Below are positions 1 through 5,149 of a stretch of 15,746 bases of DNA, piece by piece. The position numbers and the translations under genes are program-made. Positions within the stretch are counted from its first letter, which is position 1, and each line of letters begins with the position of its first letter. Origin of the DNA: an archaeon (GTDB lineage Archaea > Nanobdellota > Nanobdellia > Pacearchaeales > GW2011-AR1); NCBI GenBank assembly GCA_030593225.1, contig JAUVHP010000017.1, positions 1-15,746 on the forward strand. Reading direction: 5' to 3'. The notes beneath the pieces were generated by a model. It worked only from the letters and a program-made list of their open reading frames with translations. It did not search any database and was not told where the DNA came from.

Positions 1-2
1 AG

Positions 3-434
3 TTTAGAGAAGAATTGGGATTAAAAAAAGGTTCAAATAAATCAGCAGAACATTTTAATTCACATTGTGTTGATAGTTTTGTTTTGGCTTATCAATTTTC
101 TAATGCAGAACCGAATTTTAATATTAAAATTGTGGATGATACTTACAGACCAAAAAGAAGAAGATTACACGATACTCAGTTTAATAAAAAAGGAATTAGA
201 GATAAATATTCTACTGGAAATTTCAAGGGAATAAGAAAGGGGAGTATTTGCGAATTTGGACAGGTTGTTGGTGGGACAAAAGATTATGCTTATATTAGAA
301 ATTCGGATAATAAAAGAATTGGAAAAAGTTTGAGAAAAATTAATTGGTTTTCAAAATCATTCAAAATTAAAAACTCGGCAATTCCTCCCACAGATAAATC
401 TGTGGGTCTCCTTGCCTCAAACAAGGTTTTATGA
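3..434 (+). CDS. IscB-family RNA-guided nuclease, C-terminal part (cut by left edge)
   Basis: The reading frame is open to the left edge, so the true start is outside; a TTG at 15 is only an internal codon. The visible 144 residues begin FREELGLKKG and carry HFNSHCVDSFVLA, which matches the RuvC-III region (His/Asp) of IscB/IsrB-like OMEGA nucleases. Next comes RPKRRRLHDTQFNKKGIRDKY and a G-x-RKGSIC...GGT stretch, like the C-terminal target-adjacent-motif-interacting domain of RRXRR/HNH proteins of this family. The tail AIPPTDKSVGLL is typical of those proteins and is encoded by a hairpin (377-416). Whether an HNH or RRXRR bridge is present cannot be seen. The stop overlaps the next start (ATGA, 431-434), so the gene is embedded in the operon rather than free-standing. 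Known family role: omega-RNA-guided DNA cleavage or nicking. The alternative, TnpB, is less likely because its C-terminal zinc finger is missing. Confidence 0.72.
   Translation, partial: FREELGLKKGSNKSAEHFNSHCVDSFVLAYQFSNAEPNFNIKIVDDTYRPKRRRLHDTQFNKKGIRDKYSTGNFKGIRKGSICEFGQVVGGTKDYAYIRNSDNKRIGKSLRKINWFSKSFKIKNSAIPPTDKSVGLLASNKVL
377..416 (+). repeat. Two-tier hairpin at the IscB-like gene end (hairpin family member 2)
   Basis: An outer stem GGCAA (377-381) pairs with TTGCC (412-416). An inner 20-base hairpin CCCACAGATAAATCTGTGGG (387-406) closes on a TAAA loop, and the two stems are separated by the internal loop TTCCT/TCTCC. It codes for the last residues of the IscB-like protein. Known context: IS200/IS605-type elements carrying IscB or TnpB end in such subterminal hairpins. 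A competing CCTTG/CAAGG stem (410-426) is also possible. Members of the same family occur at 5105, 13590 and 13774. Confidence 0.7.
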
Positions 435-562
435 CAAATCAAGAAATAAAAAAAGATATTGAAAAAGTTATGAATTACTTAGAAATAAACAATCCAGTAA
501 AAGCATATATGAAATTAGTATTAATGAGACAAAAGAATTATTTAGGAGATTCGGAACAATGA
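431..562 (+). CDS. Hypothetical 43-residue protein
   Basis: A short ORF (MTNQEIKKDI...YLGDSEQ) that starts inside the stop of the IscB-like gene (ATGA at 431) and ends inside the start of the next gene (ATGA at 559), so translation is probably coupled on both sides. It is predicted helical and charged, with no recognisable domain. The GGAGATTCGG before its own end supplies a Shine-Dalgarno site for the following gene. Support is the exact double overlap and the continuous coding chain; function is unknown. Confidence 0.6.
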   Translation: MTNQEIKKDIEKVMNYLEINNPVKAYMKLVLMRQKNYLGDSEQ

Positions 563-852
563 CAGAAACTGAAATCAGAACACTTAAAGACTTAGAAAGT
601 CCTGCAAAGGGGTTTCATGGGTTTGTATCTATAATAGAATTAAGGCATGAAGTAATCAGATTGATAGAGGGATTAAAGAAGCATAATTTCTATTGTGTTA
701 TTTGTGAGAAATTTAGTTGTGATTGTGGTTCTTCTGATTGTTTTAAACCAAAACTTGAACATGTAGATGAATTAATCAGATATTTATTTAATATCACAAA
801 AGAAGACCTTTCTCGTGATAGTCCAAATAAAAAAGGAGACTTAGAAAAATGA
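559..852 (+). CDS. Small Cys-rich protein, unknown function
   Basis: A 97-residue protein. Residues about 15-42 form an amphipathic helical stretch (GFHGFVSIIELRHEVIRLIE), followed by a Cys cluster with C46, C49, C54, C56 and C61 (YCVICEKFSCDCGSSDCF) that could bind one zinc ion. The tail SPNKKGDLEK is encoded by a junction cassette that also contains the GGAG ribosome site of the next gene. The start follows GGAG at 546-549 and overlaps the previous stop. I recognise no family; the Cys spacing suggests a small zinc-binding accessory protein. Confidence 0.65.
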   Translation: MTETEIRTLKDLESPAKGFHGFVSIIELRHEVIRLIEGLKKHNFYCVICEKFSCDCGSSDCFKPKLEHVDELIRYLFNITKEDLSRDSPNKKGDLEK

Positions 853-1106
853 CAAAAAAGAAATTAAAGTTTGAACTAAATGGTAAAAGAGAAATAGATT
901 GTTTCTTATATGGTTGTAAATCTGCAAGATGGGAAATAGAATCTAAGATTGAAAAGAAAATAAAAGAATATGAAAAATATTTTGCTGATGCTGTAAAAGA
1001 AAATAAGAAACACTCCGAAGATATATTTTTTAATACACTGACTAATTTAAAAGATTTAAAAGATACACTTTGTAATTCAGAAAAGAAAGGAGACTTAGAA
1101 AAATGA
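849..1106 (+). CDS. Hypothetical 85-residue helical protein
   Basis: Starts MTKKKLKFEL in an ATGA overlap with the previous gene, six bases after GGAGACTTA. The middle (about residues 25-60) is Lys/Glu-rich and probably a single long helix or coiled coil. The tail NSEKKGDLEK is almost the same as the tail of the previous protein (SPNKKGDLEK), because both genes end in the same junction cassette. No domain is recognised. It has three Cys (C18, C23, C75) but no CxxC pair. Confidence 0.62.
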   Translation: MTKKKLKFELNGKREIDCFLYGCKSARWEIESKIEKKIKEYEKYFADAVKENKKHSEDIFFNTLTNLKDLKDTLCNSEKKGDLEK

Positions 1107-1291
1107 CAAAGGAAGTAATTGAAGTTGGAGATACTATTGAATGGTGCGATGAGCAATTTGAAGTTTTGGAAATTTATCAATCAGGAGATATGGGGAAAGT
1201 AAAGCAAGGTAATGCAATAACTAGAAACTTCAAATTTAATTTTCATGGCGAAGAATCTAAAATAATAAAAAAAGGAGACTCAGAAAAATGA
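1103..1291 (+). CDS. Small beta-rich (SH3-like) protein
   Basis: 62 residues: MTKEVIEVGDTIEWCDEQ, then FEVLEIY, GKVKQGN and FKFNFHGEESKII. The pattern 'VGD-x-I...F-V-x-E-I...G-x-V...F-x-GEE' resembles small all-beta phage proteins that adopt an SH3-like barrel; that fold is inference. It starts in the same ATGACAAA junction as its neighbours and ends with the tail IIKKGDSEK, a third copy of the cassette. Function is unknown. Confidence 0.6.
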   Translation: MTKEVIEVGDTIEWCDEQFEVLEIYQSGDMGKVKQGNAITRNFKFNFHGEESKIIKKGDSEK

Positions 1292-1464
1292 CAAAAAGAG
1301 CATTTACAGATACAATAAAAGAAGCATCAATAAAATTAGGTTATGCTACTGATGATATTAAAAATGAAAGTGACAGACAATCTTTTCAAAAAAATATTTA
1401 TTTTAAATTAATTGAAATATTCAAAGATATGAACTATAAAATAGTGGAGTGTTCAAAACAATGA
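1288..1464 (+). CDS. Hypothetical 58-residue protein
   Basis: A short ORF, MTKRAFTDTIKEASIKLGYA...EIFKDMNYKIVECSKQ. It starts ATGACAAAA right after the cassette AAAAAAAGGAGACTCAGAAA and its stop overlaps the ATG at 1461 (ATGA). It is predicted alpha-helical. No motif is recognised; support is the strong Shine-Dalgarno site and the precise overlaps. Confidence 0.6.
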   Translation: MTKRAFTDTIKEASIKLGYATDDIKNESDRQSFQKNIYFKLIEIFKDMNYKIVECSKQ

Positions 1465-2258
1465 TAATAACTGAACTTGAATACGATAAATTGTTAAAAG
1501 AAAGTTATGTATTAAAAATGGAAATTGAGGAGTTAGAATATATTACTCCAATATTTTTAGAAATCTCTAATTTTTATTTTGGAAAATATGGATATGGATA
1601 TGGAATTAAAAAAACAAAACCAGACAGATATTTTGAAATTGAAAAAGAGTACGATTTTATTTTTAAAAGATTAAAATATATAAAAGAGGAATTTAAAGAA
1701 ATAGAATCTAAAATAAAAGAATATGAAGCTACGCAAAGTAGTCCAGAAAAGAAACATCATGGAGTAACAATAACTGAACTAAAACAGAGTCTAGAAAAGG
1801 CAAAAAAAGGATGTATGTGTCAAATTCATTCTTCTTCAAGATGTGGAGAAATTTGTTATACTGGAAAAATAGATTTTTGTAGAGATTGTGAGAAAGAAAT
1901 ATTAATTTTAAAATCAAAACTTGAAGGATATGAATTAGCCAAAAAAGAGATAATTGAGAAGATTGATATATTTCCAGTTGGAGAAGTAATTTGTAAATAT
2001 AATTTACATAGAAATCCAAAAAGATTTTCGGATATGATAAACGATATATTTAAAGAATTAAAAAAATTTATTTCGTCTGGCAATCCAAATAAAAAAGGAT
2101 GCGGAAAAATGTATTGTGCAATAGAAGGTTGTGGAAGAATAGACGAATCTCATTCTGCTCATTGTGTTAAACATAATAGAAGCCCACATAATATTTGTGG
2201 TGAAAATGGTTTGTGTTTTGAATGTAATCCTAACACGACAGGAGAACGAGATGGATAA
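1461..2258 (+). CDS. Composite coiled-coil and Cys-rich protein with fused junction cassettes
   Basis: 265 residues from the ATG at 1461, chosen over the GTG at 1449 because it overlaps the previous stop (ATGA) and has GGAG at 1446. Residues 1-90 form a Lys/Glu coiled coil. SSPEKKHH at 93-100 looks like a degraded junction cassette. Residues 101-200 hold a Cys cluster (C118, C120, C128, C132, C140, C143) and helices. Residues 208-216 (NPNKKGCGK) are another cassette, after which M217 starts a 49-residue Cys/His module (C219, C224, H231, H234, C235, H238, C246, C252, C255). The ATG of M217 at 2109 could be an internal start. The ORF therefore looks like three former small genes joined in frame. 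It ends NPNTTGERDG. No function is recognised. Confidence 0.6.
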   Translation: MIITELEYDKLLKESYVLKMEIEELEYITPIFLEISNFYFGKYGYGYGIKKTKPDRYFEIEKEYDFIFKRLKYIKEEFKEIESKIKEYEATQSSPEKKHHGVTITELKQSLEKAKKGCMCQIHSSSRCGEICYTGKIDFCRDCEKEILILKSKLEGYELAKKEIIEKIDIFPVGEVICKYNLHRNPKRFSDMINDIFKELKKFISSGNPNKKGCGKMYCAIEGCGRIDESHSAHCVKHNRSPHNICGENGLCFECNPNTTGERDG

Positions 2259-2601
2259 TGTTTATGGATGTAATGGATGTGAATTTTTAACAAAAGATAA
2301 ATACTGTTCTTATAATGATAAACTTCAAGATTGTTTACAGATTGGAGATTGTTGTGCTTATGAAGAAAATGATACTGAAACACAATTAATTGAAATAATT
2401 AAGAGAAAAGCAGATAATGCAAGTGAAGAGGAATTGCAAGAAGCATTAAAGATTATAAATAAAAAACTCTCACATAATTCAGAAAAGAAAGATATAAAGT
2501 GTAATAATTGTGGAGGGATTATGAAATATCATAAAAATAAAGATATTCTAATTCCAGTTGGTTCAGAAGATAGTCCTTTGACGAAGGAGGGAGAGAAATG
2601 A
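2251..2601 (+). CDS. Zinc-binding small protein with two Cys modules
   Basis: The start at 2251 was chosen because GGAG (2241-2244) lies six bases upstream; an upstream in-frame start at 2164 lies entirely inside the previous gene. Of 116 residues, the first 35 carry nine Cys (CNGCEFLTKDKYCS, then CLQIGDCCAY), resembling phage Cys-rich knuckles. Residues 37-68 form a charged helix. SHNSEKKD is another trace of a junction cassette, followed by KCNNCGG, a zinc knuckle. It overlaps the upstream gene by 8 bases and the downstream gene by 4. Function unknown; zinc binding is inferred. Confidence 0.62.
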   Translation: MDNVYGCNGCEFLTKDKYCSYNDKLQDCLQIGDCCAYEENDTETQLIEIIKRKADNASEEELQEALKIINKKLSHNSEKKDIKCNNCGGIMKYHKNKDILIPVGSEDSPLTKEGEK

Positions 2602-2864
2602 AATTTGAAAAAGGATTTTGGAATTTAAAGGAATTGGAAATCATAGAATGGACAGACCCTAAACAAAAGGGATTTATGACACATGATTTAGAAACTGCTG
2701 TTGAAGAACTTAAAAAAGTTATTCCTGAATGGATTAGACCAGATGGAGAAAATAAAGATATGCTTCATGAAAAAATTGATAGAATAATGTTGGGAATTGA
2801 TAATAGACCATCAGAAGAAGATATTGTAGGAGTAAATCATTCAGCGGAGTTGGGAGAAATTTAA
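2598..2864 (+). CDS. Hypothetical 88-residue protein
   Basis: The start follows a very strong Shine-Dalgarno site (GGAGG, 2586-2590) and overlaps the preceding stop (ATGA). The sequence MKFEKGFWNLKELEIIEW...KQKGFMTHDLETAVEELKKV is acidic, mixed alpha/beta, with no Cys and no membrane segment. The end (NHSAELGEI) has a GGAG-containing coding sequence just before the next ATG. No family is recognised. Confidence 0.6.
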   Translation: MKFEKGFWNLKELEIIEWTDPKQKGFMTHDLETAVEELKKVIPEWIRPDGENKDMLHEKIDRIMLGIDNRPSEEDIVGVNHSAELGEI

Positions 2865-2865
2865 A

Positions 2866-3159
2866 ATGGCAAAACATACAGAATCTGATATAAAAGAAAT
2901 AAAAAGATTAAGGAGAATGTTGGAATACGGAATAAATTTGGTAAAAAGAATTGGCAAAAGTAAAGCACAAAGATATGGAATTTACAAAACAAATAATAGT
3001 ATAAGAAAGAAATTAAAAAAACTTGGAGTATCTTATGTTCATAATGTAAAAACAGATATTGTTGCTATGAAATCAAGAGAAGAAAGACTATTAAAACATT
3101 TATTTGATTTAGAATTAATAAGAGGTTCGCAAATTTCAGAAGAGGATAAAACACAATGA
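2866..3159 (+). CDS. Hypothetical basic 97-residue protein
   Basis: Starts one base after the preceding stop (TAA-A-ATG) with GGAG 14-17 bases upstream. It is Lys/Arg-rich, especially residues 10-55 (KRLRRMLEYGINLVKRIGKS and SIRKKLKKLGVSYVHNVK), and could form a small helical nucleic-acid-binding domain. The tail SEEDKTQ is a variant of the SEEE-type junction cassette. The function is not identified; DNA or RNA binding is a guess from charge. Confidence 0.58.
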   Translation: MAKHTESDIKEIKRLRRMLEYGINLVKRIGKSKAQRYGIYKTNNSIRKKLKKLGVSYVHNVKTDIVAMKSREERLLKHLFDLELIRGSQISEEDKTQ

Positions 3160-3365
3160 GTTGTTTTTTTAGACATGATTGGATTTATAGTGAGGCAGAA
3201 AAAGTTGTAGGTGTAGAGGGTTCTCATGAAATGGTAAATAAAAGAAGAGTTTGTAATAGGTGTGGAAGAACTCAAGAAAATAATGGGTGTTTCATTGATG
3301 GTGGTTTTGAAAATAAATGGGTTACAATAGGATACTCACATAATTCAGAAGAGGAGAGTCAATGA
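3156..3365 (+). CDS. Small zinc-finger phage-type protein
   Basis: 69 residues beginning MSCFFRHDWIYSEAEK, with RRVCNRCGRTQ in the middle and W-V near the end. The layout Cys-x-x-x-His near the N-terminus, CxxCG-R-x-Q and a late Trp is common in small phage zinc proteins (DUF1660-like is one possibility, unproven). The start overlaps the previous stop (ATGA). The tail SHNSEEESQ belongs to the AATTCAGAAGAGGAG junction cassette that also supplies the next ribosome site. Confidence 0.62.
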   Translation: MSCFFRHDWIYSEAEKVVGVEGSHEMVNKRRVCNRCGRTQENNGCFIDGGFENKWVTIGYSHNSEEESQ

Positions 3366-3466
3366 AACAAGAAACAAAATATAATCTAGCAATTATAACT
3401 TATACTATTATAAGTATTTTTATAGTATTTGGTTCTATAATTTATGGGAGTATAATCTTAAAATGA
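3362..3466 (+). CDS. 34-residue single-pass membrane peptide
   Basis: MKQETKYNLA is followed by one hydrophobic segment (residues 9-32, rich in Ile, Tyr and Phe). The start is in an ATGA overlap after GAGGAG and the end overlaps the next start (ATGA at 3463). Such tiny membrane peptides are frequent in virus early regions. No family is recognised; support is the exact overlaps and the clean membrane segment. Confidence 0.55.
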   Translation: MKQETKYNLAIITYTIISIFIVFGSIIYGSIILK

Positions 3467-3741
3467 AAAGAAAAAGTTATAATCCATTTGAAATGGTTGG
3501 AAGCTGGATTGGTGCTGAATTATCGATGTTTATTTTAATTTTAGGAAATGTTTTATTTATAATGCCCTTTTTTAGATTTAATGATTTTATTTTACAAAAA
3601 ATAGATAATATATTTGGGGTAGGAATAGTTGTTTTATTTTATGTGGTCTTTGGTTTCTTAATTGGTTGGATAATTCATAGTTTTGTGAGGTATTTAAATT
3701 CAGTTTTTAGTCCTAACACGACAGGAGATAAAGATGTATAA
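3463..3741 (+). CDS. Small two-helix membrane protein
   Basis: 92 residues with two strong membrane segments, about residues 17-37 (GAELSMFILILGNVLFIMPF) and 50-75 (IFGVGIVVLFYVVFGFLIGW), and a short basic N-terminus (MKRKSYNPFE). The tail SPNTTGDKDV repeats the tail of the composite protein ending at 2258 (NPNTTGERDG), because both contain the 17-base sequence CCTAACACGACAGGAGA. It is translationally coupled to the membrane peptide upstream. Function unknown. Confidence 0.6.
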   Translation: MKRKSYNPFEMVGSWIGAELSMFILILGNVLFIMPFFRFNDFILQKIDNIFGVGIVVLFYVVFGFLIGWIIHSFVRYLNSVFSPNTTGDKDV

Positions 3742-4045
3742 ATTTAAAGAAATTCCAAAAGTTGCAAATGGAATAATAAAAATGTTTTTCAAAGAATTAT
3801 TTTGTTCGTCAAATTCAGAAGAGGAGAAAAAAATGAGAGAAGAAGATAAAGAAAAAATAATTGATGCTTTAGAAGGATTAAATCAATTTGAAGTGTGTTA
3901 TAAATTTTCAGATGTCTTTGAAATAATTAAAGCAAAAAACCAAGAAGAAGCAGAAGAAATAGCTGATAAAAGATTATTAGATAACAAGGTTGGAATTGAA
4001 CAAAATACCTCTTGCTATGAAATAGAAGTAGAAGAAATAGAATGA
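3734..4045 (+). CDS. Hypothetical protein with apparent in-frame fusion; internal start at 3833
   Basis: 103 residues from the ATG at 3734, six bases after GGAG in the shared CCTAACACGACAGGAGA cassette. Residues 25-31 (SSNSEEE) are another cassette, and the ATG for M34 (3833) has GAGGAG seven bases upstream, so a second product of 70 residues starting MREEDKEKII is likely. The C-terminal part reads FEVCYKFSDVFEIIKAKNQE and then EAEEIADKRLLD, an alpha/beta pattern common in small phage proteins with 'A-x-x-x-EEAEEIA'. The N-terminal 33 residues look like a former separate peptide. Function unknown. Confidence 0.58.
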   Translation: MYKFKEIPKVANGIIKMFFKELFCSSNSEEEKKMREEDKEKIIDALEGLNQFEVCYKFSDVFEIIKAKNQEEAEEIADKRLLDNKVGIEQNTSCYEIEVEEIE

Positions 4046-4368
4046 GAAAAATAAAATCTGAAAGTATAAAAGTCGAGGATTGGATAATATTAATAAGAAA
4101 AAAGAAAAACGAAGATAATAATTATCTCATAAAAGTTGTAGGTGTAGATATTCAACTTAAAAACTATGTTGCAAAAAGTATTAAATGGTGGATATTAAAG
4201 AATAAATCTATTGAAAAAATAGATAATATTGAGTTGAAGAATTTTAATGAAATTGATAATCCTTGTAACTTATCAAAAAGCGAGTTTAATAATTATGATA
4301 TTTATAGATTAGATAAAAAAGAAATAAGTATAGTTAAAAGAAAATTTATTTTAATGAAATTAGGATGA
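4042..4368 (+). CDS. MRKIK family protein, tandem copy 1
   Basis: 108 residues, first of three head-to-tail paralogues. It begins MRKIKSESIKVEDWIIL and ends YDIYRLDKKEISIVKRKFIL plus MKLG. The N- and C-terminal blocks match copies 2 and 3, while the middle (residues 25-80) is divergent. The N-terminal block (I-K-x-x-DW-I-I-L ... Y-L-I-K-V-V-G) suggests a small beta-barrel. It starts in an ATGA overlap; the first 15 coding bases ATGAGAAAAATAAAA are identical in all three copies. Function unknown. Confidence 0.66.
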   Translation: MRKIKSESIKVEDWIILIRKKKNEDNNYLIKVVGVDIQLKNYVAKSIKWWILKNKSIEKIDNIELKNFNEIDNPCNLSKSEFNNYDIYRLDKKEISIVKRKFILMKLG

Positions 4369-4664
4369 GAAAAATAAAAGATTATACTAAATTAAAGAAA
4401 GGATATTATCTTTATGCTAAAGGAAAACCAAGAAATAGGTTTCATTATATATTCTATGTTAATTTAGATTATTCTGGACTACTTAATATAGAATATCAAA
4501 TTTTAAAAACAAATACTAAGAAATTTGAACCCGAATTAGACGAAACTTCAAAAGGTGAAACTAAAATAGGAAAAGAGATTTTAAATGGTTATGATATTTA
4601 TAGATTAAATAAAAGTGAAGTATTAAAATATACAAAACAATTAATATTAATGAAATTAGGATGA
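4365..4664 (+). CDS. MRKIK family protein, tandem copy 2
   Basis: 99 residues, MRKIKDYTKLKKGYYLYAKG at the start and YDIYRLNKSEVLKYTKQLIL plus MKLG at the end. It shares the MRKIK start and the YRLNK-x-E end with its neighbours; the centre has diverged and lacks the Trp pair seen in copies 1 and 3. ATGA overlaps lie on both sides, with TTAGGATGAG repeated at both junctions. Unequal duplication followed by fast divergence of the middle is the simplest history. Confidence 0.66.
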   Translation: MRKIKDYTKLKKGYYLYAKGKPRNRFHYIFYVNLDYSGLLNIEYQILKTNTKKFEPELDETSKGETKIGKEILNGYDIYRLNKSEVLKYTKQLILMKLG

Positions 4665-4945
4665 GAAAAATAAAACCTGAAGATATAAAAATTGGAGATT
4701 GGCTAATTTTAGATAAAAAAAAGAATTATACCTATATTTTTAAGATTACAGGAAAAAATTCTTATGATGATAAAGTAATATTTTGGTGGTTATTAAGAGG
4801 AAATAATTTAGATTCTGAATTTTCAGATTCAAAAGGAAAAACAACATTTACAGATGAGAATTTCAATAGATTTATAGTTTATAGATTAAATAAAAGAGAA
4901 ACATTAAAAATTAAGAAACAAATAATGTTAAAAAGATTAGAATGA
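4661..4945 (+). CDS. MRKIK family protein, tandem copy 3
   Basis: 94 residues, MRKIKPEDIKIGDWLILDKK then YIFKITGKN, IFWWLLRGN, and the end FIVYRLNKRETLKIKKQIML plus KRLE. The IKIGDWLIL block resembles small 'GD' beta-barrel phage proteins and shows the ancestral shape most clearly; WW aligns with WW of copy 1 (IKWWILKN). ATGA overlaps lie on both sides. No family name can be given. Confidence 0.66.
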   Translation: MRKIKPEDIKIGDWLILDKKKNYTYIFKITGKNSYDDKVIFWWLLRGNNLDSEFSDSKGKTTFTDENFNRFIVYRLNKRETLKIKKQIMLKRLE

Positions 4946-5115
4946 AAAAATATAAATTAAGGATAATTGAAATGATACTTATTATTTTAGTCGGCATTAT
5001 AACAATAATTTTTAACCCACCCATACCTTTATTGGGAATACCATTTGTAGTTTTAGTTGGTATGAGACACATATTTATATTGTTGGGGGACTCAGAGTCA
5101 ATTACCCACCACTAA
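4942..5115 (+). CDS. 57-residue membrane protein ending inside a hairpin
   Basis: MKKYKLRIIEMILIILVGII begins a first membrane segment (residues 9-24); a second covers about residues 29-48 (PLLGIPFVVLVG). The last codons (ITHH and the stop TAA) are the left arm and loop of the hairpin at 5105-5124, so the present end may come from insertion of that element. It starts in an ATGA overlap with MRKIK copy 3. Function unknown. Confidence 0.55.
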   Translation: MKKYKLRIIEMILIILVGIITIIFNPPIPLLGIPFVVLVGMRHIFILLGDSESITHH

Positions 5116-5124
5116 AGTAGTGGG
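5105..5124 (+). repeat. Hairpin CCCA-N4-TAAA, family member 1
   Basis: CCCACCACTAAAGTAGTGGG: either CCCAC/GTGGG or CCACTA/TAGTGG pair. Its flanks TCAATTA and CTTCCGATGATG resemble the ends of IS200/IS605-type elements, and CAATT also precedes the hairpin in the IscB-like gene. It lies between the membrane-protein stop and the radical SAM start. No transposase or nuclease gene is attached, so it is a solo end, a regulatory hairpin or a terminator-like element; the lack of a following T-run argues against a terminator. Confidence 0.6.
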
Positions 5125-5149
5125 CTTCCGATGATGTTAGGAATTAAGA

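Noticed and set aside
15..434. TTG at 15 as the start of the IscB-like gene
   Set aside because: The frame is open to the left edge and the upstream residues (FREE) continue the family's sequence, so this is a truncated gene, not a start.
1..434. TnpB instead of IscB
   Set aside because: No CxxC...CxxC zinc finger or DxNAA motif of TnpB; the RRRLH and HFNSHCVD blocks fit IscB relatives.
794..1180. Minus-strand ORF of 128 codons
   Set aside because: It lies opposite well-supported + strand genes with ribosome sites; its Phe/Ser/Leu-rich sequence is the expected mirror of Lys/Glu-rich coding. The same holds for the other minus-strand ORFs.
2164..2250. Upstream start at 2164 for the zinc protein
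   Set aside because: It lies fully inside the previous gene in another frame and has no ribosome site; GGAG at 2241 fits the ATG at 2251.
820..3838. Junction repeats as a CRISPR array
   Set aside because: Repeats are short, irregularly spaced, of several types, in frame at gene ends and separated by whole genes.
5105..5124. Hairpin as an intrinsic terminator
   Set aside because: No T-run follows the stem, and archaeal termination normally relies on T-runs, not on such stems.
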